Of a DNA stretch of 64,000 nucleotides, positions 18,193-25,616 are shown piece after piece. Numbering within the stretch: position 1 is the stretch's first letter; every line of letters begins with the position of its first letter. Both the position numbers and the translations under genes were made by a program. The notes below the pieces were generated by a model, which was given only the letters and a program-made list of their open reading frames with translations, searched no databases and had not been told where the DNA came from. The DNA is from Cerasicoccus sp. TK19100 (GTDB taxonomy: Bacteria > Verrucomicrobiota > Verrucomicrobiia > Opitutales > Cerasicoccaceae): assembly GCF_027257155.1 (NCBI RefSeq), contig NZ_JAPWDU010000008.1, positions 118,949-182,948 of the forward strand, read 5' to 3'.

Positions 18193-18687
18193 TCAACGCT
18201 TTTCAGACGAAGTTTCTACCGGAATTGGCGGCGGCTGAATTGGCTTGGTCAGGTGGCTGATTTTCCAGCACACCTGCAACTGCCCTAAAAAGATCGCCAC
18301 ACCGCCAATCGCAGTACCCCACTTCAGCACCATTTGCGAGCGCGCCACTGCATCCGCCCATAAATAATCCGGGACATCGCCCATCACCAGCTCCATCCAC
18401 TCGCGCGCGAGCTCCCAATGCTCAGGCTTCACCATGTAGCGACCGGCATAAAAAAACGATACGCCAATCACCAGGCCGAGGAGAAACTGCGTGACCATGA
18501 TTCGCTTCCACCCGGCAATATCATTGGCACGCACCCGTTTCAAACTGAGTAAATCGCCGACCCCGATCACAATCAGCACGGCATTAACCACCAGACTGAT
18601 CCAATCCAGCACCACCAGCGAATAAATCACGCCCGGCACGGCGAAAGCAATCAGCAGCCAGGCGCAAATGTGAATCCAGCGAACCAT
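18193..18687 (-). CDS. Small integral membrane protein, unknown function
   Basis: About 164 residues from ATG 18687 (MVRWIHICAWLLIAFAVPGV); the frame extends a further 13 codons upstream without a good start. Hydrophobic segments lie at about 6-22, 26-45, 65-85 and 130-150, so four membrane helices are likely. The C-terminus is proline-rich and charged (KPIQPPPIPVETSSEKR). No family was recognised. It lies between tRNA-Ser and a divergent DUF3127 gene. Confidence 0.65.
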   Translation of the reverse strand: MVRWIHICAWLLIAFAVPGVIYSLVVLDWISLVVNAVLIVIGVGDLLSLKRVRANDIAGWKRIMVTQFLLGLVIGVSFFYAGRYMVKPEHWELAREWMELVMGDVPDYLWADAVARSQMVLKWGTAIGGVAIFLGQLQVCWKISHLTKPIQPPPIPVETSSEKR

Positions 18688-18808
18688 GGGGTAATGCTGC
18701 CGAAGTGCCACCCCCGGGCAAGGCAATCTTGGCGACTACGCGGCGAATTTTGCCTGTTGCCGGAAATAGTTTTGCGCTCCGCAGCAGGATCCTCTTAGAA
18801 AGACCTCC

Positions 18809-19159
18809 ATGTATGAATTAACAGGAAAAGTGAAGCTCGTGATGGAAGAGCAAACCTTCGGCAGTGGCTTCAACAAGCGCGAATTCGTCGTGACCACTGC
18901 AGAGGAAAAATACCCGCAAGACATCAAGTTCGAGACCGTGAAGGACAAAACCTCGCTACTCGATGGCGTTTCCGAGGGTGACGAAGTGACCGTCAGCTTC
19001 GATGTGCGTGGCCGTGAGTGGAAGGGCAACTACTACGTGAACCTAAACGCATGGAAAATCGTTGCGGGCTCTGGCAGTAAGGGAGGCAGCGATGAGCCGC
19101 CCCTGGACTACTACGACAACAACGCCGAATCCGAAGAGGAAGAAGACGTCCCGTTCTAA
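18809..19159 (+). CDS. DUF3127 protein with SSB-like acidic C-terminal tip
   Basis: 116 residues. The N-terminal 85 residues ([49 protein letters not shown]) match the DUF3127 family, a small OB-fold-like domain. The last 30 residues are an acidic, disordered tail ending EEEEDVPF. That ending closely follows the conserved tip of bacterial single-stranded DNA-binding protein (acidic residues, then I/V-P-F), which recruits replication and repair proteins. A role in ssDNA or nucleoprotein transactions is inferred. The rpmG gene follows 87 bases downstream on the same strand. Confidence 0.85.
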   Translation: MYELTGKVKLVMEEQTFGSGFNKREFVVTTAEEKYPQDIKFETVKDKTSLLDGVSEGDEVTVSFDVRGREWKGNYYVNLNAWKIVAGSGSKGGSDEPPLDYYDNNAESEEEEDVPF

Positions 19160-19246
19160 GCAAATTGGCGGGTAAATTTAAGAGTTGCCAAGGGCGGATT
19201 AGCCGTCCATTTTGACCGGCTTTTCCAACTTTAGACCCAACCAACC

Positions 19247-19417
19247 ATGGCACGAGATACCGTAATTTTAGAATGCACCGAAGCGCGCAAGGAAAACAAG
19301 CCTGTGTCGCGTTACATGACTACGCGCAATAAGAAGCTCCAAACCGAGCGCGTCGAAAAGAAGAAGTACAATCCGCATCTTCGCCGCCACACGGTGCACC
19401 GCGAAATCAAGAACTAA
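19247..19417 (+). CDS. rpmG: 50S ribosomal protein L33
   Basis: 56 residues, [20 protein letters not shown] at the start and [11 protein letters not shown] at the end, matching L33 of the large ribosomal subunit near the peptidyl-tRNA exit. The four-cysteine zinc ribbon is absent (only one Cys), so it is the zinc-independent form. The gene is too short for many ORF finders. It is followed by a terminator hairpin. Confidence 0.96.
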   Translation: MARDTVILECTEARKENKPVSRYMTTRNKKLQTERVEKKKYNPHLRRHTVHREIKN

Positions 19418-19440
19418 TCGCGGCCATAGCCTTTAGCAAC

Positions 19441-19473
19441 AAGCCAGTCTCCTCGGAGGCTGGCTTATTTTTT
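19441..19473 (+). terminator. Terminator hairpin after rpmG
   Basis: AAGCCAG pairs with CTGGCTT (19441-19447 with 19460-19466), with extra inner pairs and a TTATTTTTT tail. The hairpin overlaps the stop codon of the convergent gene ending at 19465. Confidence 0.8.
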
Positions 19474-19770
19474 GCGTCGAATGCTTGGTGGGCGGGTGTT
19501 TGAGCGCTTTCGAGCGATCATTTTGTTCGCCCCCGGGAAGCGAATCGGCTCATCCGGGGCATCACGACGCGCAGATCGCCACTTGTCACGATGGTTGCGA
19601 ATCCAATCTAGCAAAGCACGTTCGAAGCCGATATCGTAACCGAGCTTTTCGGACTCGATCCACTTGTGGCGCAAAATTTCTTCCCGCTCAGCCAAAAATT
19701 CTTGGTAAAGGCTTGAGCGCTGCACCAAATCTTCCCCGCCGGGGATGATTTTTCGTTCTGGAGCTTTCAT
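19465..19770 (-). CDS. Small conserved-looking basic protein, unknown function
   Basis: About 101 residues from ATG 19770 (MKAPERKIIPGGEDLV); the frame can be extended ten codons upstream. The core LAEREEILRHKWIESEKLGYDIGFERALLDWIRNHRDKWR is amphipathic and helical, and the C-terminus is strongly basic (IARKRSNTRPPSIRRKK), which suggests nucleic-acid binding. I recognise the 'KWIESE.GYDIGFE.ALLDW' pattern from other bacterial hypothetical proteins but know of no function. The gene converges on rpmG and overlaps its terminator. Confidence 0.65.
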   Translation of the reverse strand: MKAPERKIIPGGEDLVQRSSLYQEFLAEREEILRHKWIESEKLGYDIGFERALLDWIRNHRDKWRSARRDAPDEPIRFPGANKMIARKRSNTRPPSIRRKK

Positions 19771-19910
19771 GCTGGAGACGTTGTGGAATTGGGCATCCAC
19801 GCCGTGTCACATACGGGCGTTGTTTCAGTTAGGTTAATCGGATTAAAAAGACATCACTAAAACTTGTAAAGCACCTTAGTTTCGATTTACGCCAAAATAA
19901 TTCATGGAAC

Positions 19911-20981
19911 TCAAACAGGAAACTCACGTCTGAGCCGTTCAGCGATCTCCAAAAACACCTTGCTGGCAACGACTTGCGGGTCACTCACCACGATTGGGAT
20001 TCCCTGATCGGACCCCTCCCGGAGTAAAGGCTCCAGAGGGACCTCCCCCAGAAATACGGTCTCCAGGGCCTCGGCAGTCCGTTTGCCACCCCCCTGGCCG
20101 AAAATATACTGGCGGGAGCCGTCCGCCGCCTCGAGGTAGCTCATATTCTCAGCCACACCGATAATAGGCACGTTCACCTTGCCAAACATCATGGCTCCAC
20201 GGCGGGCAACGTTCACCGCGGCAGCCTGCGGGGTGGTCACCACGATGGCTCCGCGCAGCGGCAGAGTCTGCACCAGGGAGAGCTGGGCGTCACCCGTGCC
20301 GGGTGGCAAGTCGACCACCAGAAAATCCAGCTCGCCCCATTCGACGTTGGCCGCGAACTGCTGGATGGTCTTCATAATCATGGGGCCGCGCCAAACGACC
20401 GGCGTTTCCTCGTCGATCAGGAGGCCCATCGACATCACGCGGACGTTAAAATTCTCCACCGGAATCAGCATCTCGCCGCGAATTTCCGGCTGCTGGCTCA
20501 CGCCCATCATCAGCGGTGCCGACGGGCCGTAAATGTCGCAGTCCATCAGGCCGACTCGGCGCTTGCGGCCATTCTCCGTGAGGACCTTGTCCAGCGCGCA
20601 GGCCAGATTGACCGAAAATGTGCTCTTGCCAACACCCCCCTTGCCACTGGCCACAGCGATAATGTGCTTCACGCCCGGGAGCGCTTGCTGGGCCGGACCG
20701 GTCACTTGCTTGCCACCTGCGGCTGGGGGCGGTGTGTTCGGCTTGCTTACGGCCACGCTCACCTCGACCTCTGTCACGCCATCCAGACGCGACAAGGTAT
20801 TTTCCACGTCGCTCTTGACCTGCGTCGGCACGCGTGGATCGGCAGTCGTCAGCGCCAGGCCGACCTTGGCCGTACCATTGGCAAATTCGATGTTTTTAAC
20901 CAACCCGAAGGAGACGATATCCCGGCTGAAACCGGGGTATTTTACGCCCTTCAAGGCTTCTTCAATTTGGGTGGTATCCAT
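19911..20981 (-). CDS. mrp: Mrp/ApbC-family P-loop ATPase for Fe-S cluster transfer
   Basis: 356 residues. The N-terminal 90 residues are the MIP18/DUF59 domain (IEEALKGVKYPGFSRDIVSFGLVKN). The Mrp/NBP35 ATPase domain follows, with deviant Walker A GKGGVGKS, the switch region MDCDIYGPSAPLMMG and Walker B DFLVVDLPPGTGDAQLS. Family members carry Fe-S clusters to apoproteins in the cytoplasm. The usual C-terminal CxxC after ENMSY is missing here: the segment reads ENMSYLEAADGSRQYIFGQ. The gene stands alone between convergent and divergent neighbours. Confidence 0.92.
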   Translation of the reverse strand: MDTTQIEEALKGVKYPGFSRDIVSFGLVKNIEFANGTAKVGLALTTADPRVPTQVKSDVENTLSRLDGVTEVEVSVAVSKPNTPPPAAGGKQVTGPAQQALPGVKHIIAVASGKGGVGKSTFSVNLACALDKVLTENGRKRRVGLMDCDIYGPSAPLMMGVSQQPEIRGEMLIPVENFNVRVMSMGLLIDEETPVVWRGPMIMKTIQQFAANVEWGELDFLVVDLPPGTGDAQLSLVQTLPLRGAIVVTTPQAAAVNVARRGAMMFGKVNVPIIGVAENMSYLEAADGSRQYIFGQGGGKRTAEALETVFLGEVPLEPLLREGSDQGIPIVVSDPQVVASKVFLEIAERLRREFPV

Positions 20982-21224
20982 GTGAGTGAGGGAAAAGTTT
21001 TTTAGACGCTAACTAGACAGCGGGTGAGGTTAAGTAAAATCGACATGTCCGTTTTACCAAAGCAAACGAATCTACCTAAACGACTATACTAACACCAGAT
21101 GAGAGGTGCCTGACCACTTTAATCTTTTTCCTTTTTCCTTTAGTCTCCTCAGCTGCTCAGGACATGAGGCATATTTTTTGAAAATCCGGTTGAACCGTTT
21201 CCACGTCATGATTGTCTTTAGACC

Positions 21225-22418
21225 ATGCGCTTGTTTCGACTTTTGTGCCCGGTGATCGGGCTACTTTTCGCCATTCAGTTTAACGCCCACGCTCAGGGGT
21301 ATGTCATCGAGAAAACGACCGATAAAAAGGTCACCCCGATCGCCGTGGACAGCAGTGACAGCTCCACGGAAGCCCTGGCAAAAATTGCCTTCAACAGCCA
21401 TGGTGCCTTCCGCTTGGTCAAACCCAGCAGCGCGAGCGCGGTAATCAAACTGACCCCGGTCGGAGGCAACCAGTGCAACGTGAAAGTCGTCTCTGGCAAC
21501 CCGGCACAAGTGCTCTTCCAAGACACCGCCACCGGCGACAGCGCGAACAATGCCACGCTCCGTGCTTGCGATATGGCCGTCAAAGCCCTGACGAATGCAC
21601 CAGGTTATTTCGCCGGCACCATTGCCTTTGTCGCCGATCGCACTGGCGGCAAAGAAATCTGGATGGGCGACGTCTTTTTCCGCACCGCCAAACCAGTCAC
21701 CAGTGACAAGGCCAACGCCCAGCGCCCCTACCTCACGCCGGATGGACGCACCCTCTTCTACCGCAGCTACATGCATCGTTTTTCTGATGTTTACAAGCAG
21801 GACGTCGCCAGCGGTCGCCGCACGGTCTTTGCCAAATACAAGGGCACCAACGCCGGCGGTGCCGTGAGCCCAGACGGCCAAAACGTCGCACTGATCCTCT
21901 CCTCCCCCGGCAACTCCGAGCTTTTCATCCAGGACATCAATCAATCGCGCAAACCGCGGCGCCTCACCACCAATCGCTACGTGGAAGCCGACCCCACTTG
22001 GTCCCCGGATGGCCGCCGCCTCATCGTGACCAGTGACATGGCGGGCGGGCCACAGCTTTACGAAATCCCTAGCCAAGGCGGCGTCCCCTCGCGCCTGCCA
22101 ACCAACATCAGTGGCTATTGCGCCGAGGCCAACTGGAATCCGGTTGACGCATCCAAGATCGCTTTCACCGCCAACATGGGCGGCGGCTACGAAATTGCAT
22201 TGTATGAGTTTGGCCAAGGTGCCGCCAAGGCATTAACCAGTGTCTCCGGCAATGCCATGGAACCAGTCTGGCTCAACGACGGTCGCCACCTCATCTACAC
22301 TGAGGAAGCCCGCGGCGGAGCGACCAAGCTGGTGATCCTCGACAGCGAAACCGGCAAGCGCACCGTAATTACTCCCTCCAATTTCGGCAACGCCTCGCAG
22401 GCAGCCTTCGTATATTGA
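21225..22418 (+). CDS. Secreted TolB-like beta-propeller protein
   Basis: 397 residues: a signal peptide (MRLFRLLCPVIGLLFAIQFNAHAQ), an N-terminal alpha/beta domain of about 110 residues and a six-bladed WD40-like propeller. Propeller blades show repeated motifs such as IAFVADRTGGKEIWMGD, RPYLTPDGRTLFYRS, AVSPDGQNVALI, PTWSPDGRRLIVTSD and EPVWLNDGRHLIYT. The arrangement matches TolB, the periplasmic component of the Tol-Pal envelope system; no tol or pal genes are adjacent, so an unrelated propeller is possible. A repeat element follows 61 bases downstream. Confidence 0.85.
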   Translation: MRLFRLLCPVIGLLFAIQFNAHAQGYVIEKTTDKKVTPIAVDSSDSSTEALAKIAFNSHGAFRLVKPSSASAVIKLTPVGGNQCNVKVVSGNPAQVLFQDTATGDSANNATLRACDMAVKALTNAPGYFAGTIAFVADRTGGKEIWMGDVFFRTAKPVTSDKANAQRPYLTPDGRTLFYRSYMHRFSDVYKQDVASGRRTVFAKYKGTNAGGAVSPDGQNVALILSSPGNSELFIQDINQSRKPRRLTTNRYVEADPTWSPDGRRLIVTSDMAGGPQLYEIPSQGGVPSRLPTNISGYCAEANWNPVDASKIAFTANMGGGYEIALYEFGQGAAKALTSVSGNAMEPVWLNDGRHLIYTEEARGGATKLVILDSETGKRTVITPSNFGNASQAAFVY

Positions 22419-22479
22419 GGCACCCACCGCTCGTAGCATAGGCGTCCCGCCTGTGCCCCAATCAATCTGATTTTTCAGA

Positions 22480-22625
22480 GGTGGCGGTCGATATCCCTAT
22501 CGGCCAAAGCCTGAAACCGATAGATTGAATCTGTACGCGTGAAGCCATACCCACGAATTGAAGCTGTAACTCAATCACAGCCCAATTTGCCAATCCTCTG
22601 GCCGATAGGGATATCGGCCGCCACC
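22480..22625. repeat. 146-bp inverted-repeat (MITE-like) element, copy A
   Basis: The element starts GGTGGCGGTCGATATCCC and ends with the reverse complement of that sequence with one mismatch, giving 27-bp terminal inverted repeats. The interior of about 92 bp aligns with copy B at 23511 without large gaps. No coding frame fits inside. It lies between the TolB-like gene and the 3' end of surE. Confidence 0.88.
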
Positions 22626-22648
22626 TTTAAACTGCTGCAACGAGCCCC

Positions 22649-23422
22649 CTACACGCCCGACACGTTCCCGAAATTCAGGCGGGTGTAGCTGATGTTACCG
22701 CGCAGGAGGCAGGCCCAGTCGTAGGGGCCGTCGGTCGGCGGCTCGCCGTCGGCATATTGGAAATCGAAAGACGCCGGGCCGCTCTTCTTAAAGAGGCACT
22801 TAATGCCAAACGGCGACAGCGCGGTCTCCTCGATGTTGGCCGCAGCGGTTGTCTGGGAGGGGAAATTGTAATTGTGGACGACGAGGCCGTCCTGCCCCTC
22901 CTTTAACCTTTGCGATGCGAAGTCACGGGCCCAGTCACCAGCGGCTTCCAGGCTGGTGACTAGCTCGCCCTCGGCCATGCCATGGTTTTGCCGAAGTTTC
23001 TCGTAGGCGGAGTCCGGTACCTGATGAGAAAACGCCAATGCGGGCAGCCCCCAGGCCGCGCCTTCCAGAGCGCCCGCAACCGTGCCCGAAGAGAAAATCA
23101 ACGGTGCCATGCAGTTAAAGCCCAGGTTGATACCGGAGCAAACGCCGTCCGGTCGGTCATCGGCCAGCAAGTGGCCCATGGCGATGTTCACGCAGTCACT
23201 CGGCGTGCCATCGAGCGCAAATGCGCGGCACGGAAAATTCTCATACTCAGCGAGGTGCACCTGCCCCTGCCGGCTCATCGCCCGACCGATCCAGCTTTTC
23301 TCGCCCATCGGCGCGGCGACCGTTACGCGAAAATCCTTAACGAGTGCGTCCACGAGCACGCGCAAAAAATAGGAGTCGATGCCGTCGTCGTTCGTGACAA
23401 GCAGGTGCTTTTTCTCTGACAT
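22649..23422 (-). CDS. surE: 5'/3'-nucleotidase SurE
   Basis: 257 residues, normal for the family and cytoplasmic. The active-site start LLVTNDDGIDS supplies the metal-binding DD pair; GTPSDCVNIAM and SGINLGFN carry the remaining conserved residues (Ser, Asn). SurE dephosphorylates nucleoside monophosphates and polyphosphate and is linked to stationary-phase survival. The gene is bracketed by two copies of the 146-bp inverted-repeat element (22480-22625 and 23511-23655), so its promoter lies in or next to copy B. Confidence 0.95.
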   Translation of the reverse strand: MSEKKHLLVTNDDGIDSYFLRVLVDALVKDFRVTVAAPMGEKSWIGRAMSRQGQVHLAEYENFPCRAFALDGTPSDCVNIAMGHLLADDRPDGVCSGINLGFNCMAPLIFSSGTVAGALEGAAWGLPALAFSHQVPDSAYEKLRQNHGMAEGELVTSLEAAGDWARDFASQRLKEGQDGLVVHNYNFPSQTTAAANIEETALSPFGIKCLFKKSGPASFDFQYADGEPPTDGPYDWACLLRGNISYTRLNFGNVSGV

Positions 23423-23510
23423 GCTGACAGGTTAGCCGCTGGCCCGGTGACGTAAACCGTTAATTGCCGCGCCACAGAATCGTTGCGCTAAAAAGCAAAA
23501 CGGTCCTTGG

Positions 23511-23655
23511 GTGGCGGCCGATATCCCTATCGGCCAGAGCATGCAACGAATAGATAAAATCGATCCGCGCGACGCCGTATTCTCGAATTAAAGCTATTGT
23601 CGCAACGCTGACTTATCTGTCTCGCCTCTGGCCGATGAGGACATCGGCCGCCACC
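23511..23655. repeat. 145-bp inverted-repeat (MITE-like) element, copy B
   Basis: It starts GGTGGCGGCCGATATCCC and ends GATGAGGACATCGGCCGCCACC, so the terminal inverted repeats are imperfect. Copy B differs from copy A at many interior positions but keeps length and register. It lies between the divergent or adjacent starts and ends of surE and the SMP-30 gene. Confidence 0.88.
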
Positions 23656-23677
23656 TTCCAACATAAAGAGACCGAGA

Positions 23678-24547
23678 CTAGCCCCAGGCCTTGGTGGGAA
23701 AGCCCTTGGCTTTGACGTCGGCCACAAACACCTTGCCCGCGTGAGGCTGATCGGCGCGGTCCTCGTCGGACAGCCCATTGATCGAGGTGGTGATGTAGAG
23801 CTTGTCGTAATCCTTGCCCCCGAAGCAGCAGCTGGTGCAATTCGCGGCGGGCATTTGGACTTTGCCAATTTTCTCGCCGGTGCGCGGATCGTAGTGGGCA
23901 ATTTGCCACCCGGCCCAGTGCCCAATCCACAGATTGTCATCCTGGTCGATGCACATGCCGTCGGGTTTGCCGTCCTCGGGCGGGATCTCGATCACGACCT
24001 GTTTGTTGCTCAAGTGGCCGGTGTTCAGATCGTAATCAAACTTCCAAATCTGACGCGAGGGCGTGTTGATATAATAAAGCGTATGGCCATCACGCGTCCA
24101 AGCCAGACCGTTGGAGTTACAGACCTCGCCCAAGATTTTTTCGCAATGGTCGCCGCTGGCCGAGAGCGAGTAAAGCGAGGCACCGACAGGATCGCGCGCG
24201 TAGGAAATCGTGCCCGCCACGAAACGGCCGACCGGGTCGCATTTGCCGTCGTTAAAGCGGTTGGCGTCGCTGCCGGCCTCGGGGTCAACGATCAGGCTCA
24301 GTTCGCCGTCTTCCGATAAATGATGAATGCCGTTCTCCAGGCCGCAGATAAAGCCGCCGTTGCGCGCGGGCGCAGCAACGCCAATCGGCGTGGGAAATTC
24401 GTGAATGAGGACAGACTCATCGCCTTCAATGCGACGCAGCTTTTTGTTGTCGATGTCGACATAGTGCAGCATGCCGTCATGCCAAAAAGGGCCTTCCCCC
24501 AATTGGGCGACGTGATTAGTAACAGGTTGTGGCGTGTAGATCTCCAT
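23678..24547 (-). CDS. SMP-30/gluconolactonase family protein
   Basis: 289 residues, cytoplasmic. It shows the family's six-bladed propeller pattern: metal ligand Glu in LGEGPFWHDGMLHYVDI, SNGLAWTRDGHTLYYINT with the conserved Asn, and KPDGMCIDQDDNLWIGHWAGW with the conserved Asp. The C-terminal block CTSCCFGGKDYDKLYITTS also fits. Members hydrolyse sugar lactones such as gluconolactone; the substrate cannot be fixed from sequence. It is divergent from the Gre-family gene at 24611, 63 bases away. Confidence 0.9.
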   Translation of the reverse strand: MEIYTPQPVTNHVAQLGEGPFWHDGMLHYVDIDNKKLRRIEGDESVLIHEFPTPIGVAAPARNGGFICGLENGIHHLSEDGELSLIVDPEAGSDANRFNDGKCDPVGRFVAGTISYARDPVGASLYSLSASGDHCEKILGEVCNSNGLAWTRDGHTLYYINTPSRQIWKFDYDLNTGHLSNKQVVIEIPPEDGKPDGMCIDQDDNLWIGHWAGWQIAHYDPRTGEKIGKVQMPAANCTSCCFGGKDYDKLYITTSINGLSDEDRADQPHAGKVFVADVKAKGFPTKAWG

Positions 24548-24610
24548 GGAGTTATTTCAACCGAGCGGCTTTGGCTTGGCAAGATTGCAACGAAATTTTA
24601 AACGATCGCC

Positions 24611-25084
24611 ATGTTGGAAAAATCTCAGGTCATCGACGCGTTGATCGAAAAACTGCGCACCGAGCTCGTCGCCGCCGACCACGCCTCGCGCGATGCCGCA
24701 GCCTACGCCACCGACGAGGAATCCCGCGCCGAGAGCAAATGGGACACCCAGGGTCTTGAAGCCTCCTACCTCGCCGCCGGCCAGGCAGGCCAAGCTAAAC
24801 AACTCGCCGAAGCGCTGAGCATCCTGCAAGGCCAACGCAGCGATCTGGCCCGCCCATGCAGCTCCGTCCAGCGCGGTGCCCTCGTCCAGTGCAAGCTGGG
24901 TCGCGCGACCGAATGGTTTTTCTTCGCCCCCAGCGGTGGTGGCGAAACGCTGACGCTCGACGGCACGGAAGTCACCGTCATTACGGCGGACTCCCCTCTG
25001 GCTCATCGGCTGCTTGGCCTGAGCGCGGGTGGCGATTTCACCCTGCCCAACGGTGCACCCGGCAGCGTGCTGGCGGTGCTTTGA
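24611..25084 (+). CDS. GreA/GreB-family transcription factor
   Basis: 157 residues. An N-terminal helical hairpin (about 1-80) with KLRTELVAADHASRDAAAYATDEESRAESKWDTQ is followed by a C-terminal FKBP-like domain (about 85-157) with SSVQRGALVQCKLG, TVITADSPLAHRLLG and LPNGAPGSVLAVL. This is the order found in GreA/GreB and related factors that bind the RNA polymerase secondary channel. The coiled-coil tip lacks the usual two acidic residues in a clear context, so it may be a non-cleaving member. It follows a divergent promoter shared with the SMP-30 gene. Confidence 0.8.
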   Translation: MLEKSQVIDALIEKLRTELVAADHASRDAAAYATDEESRAESKWDTQGLEASYLAAGQAGQAKQLAEALSILQGQRSDLARPCSSVQRGALVQCKLGRATEWFFFAPSGGGETLTLDGTEVTVITADSPLAHRLLGLSAGGDFTLPNGAPGSVLAVL

Positions 25085-25226
25085 GTTAGAGTAAATGGGT
25101 CACCGACAGGACCGTAAAGATAGAGCCTGACACGGAAATGCCATGCCTGCCTGCGGATGGCTGAAGCCAACCGCATACGCCGACGGTGCAGACTTCGGCA
25201 AGCTCAGTCGAGTCACGGGATGCTGC

Positions 25227-25481
25227 CTAGTAGCGGTCGTCGTTGAGGGCGGCGCGGCCGGGCTCTTCGCGGTTGAAGGGCGACTCGTAGGATTGCTCAC
25301 GCTGGCGGGCTTTGTTGCCCTCTTCGACCTTTTCGAGATAGTCCTCGGTCGTGGTGGTTTTACCCGTCAGTACAGAGCCAACCGGGGTTGCCTCGATATC
25401 GCGCTCCGGCTCATTGCCACAGGCGGAAATGAATACAGCGCCTACAATCAGGCAGGAAGAGATGATCAGTGGCATACGCAT
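25227..25481 (-). CDS. Small lipoprotein, unknown function
   Basis: About 84 residues from ATG 25481; an upstream start at 25496 is also open. The signal MRMPLIISSCLIVGAVFISAC ends in a good lipobox (ISAC), so it is a lipoprotein. The mature part is hydrophilic and helical, EDYLEKVEEGNKARQREQSY, with a predicted short coiled coil. No family was recognised. Confidence 0.75.
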   Translation of the reverse strand: MRMPLIISSCLIVGAVFISACGNEPERDIEATPVGSVLTGKTTTTEDYLEKVEEGNKARQREQSYESPFNREEPGRAALNDDRY

Positions 25482-25564
25482 AGCATAGACAATCATTACC
25501 TGAAGGCGGCGATGGTCAAGCGCTTATGCAATATTCAGTCCGTGCACAGGATCGGTATAGCTGG

Positions 25565-25597
25565 CAAAAAAAAGAGCCGGCCCGGGGCCGACTCTTT
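25565..25597 (-). terminator. Terminator after the phosphoglucomutase gene
   Basis: On the minus strand AAAGAGTCGGCC pairs imperfectly with GGCCGGCTCTTT, followed by a run of eight T residues. It starts about 20 bases after the stop codon at 25617. Confidence 0.9.
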
Positions 25598-25616
25598 CGA
25601 AATGGTTGATTCGTAT

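Noticed and set aside
21261..22217. 318-codon open frame antisense to the TolB-like gene
   Set aside because: It is a shadow of a G/C-rich coding strand; the plus frame has a signal peptide and propeller repeats, while the antisense has neither start signal nor motif.
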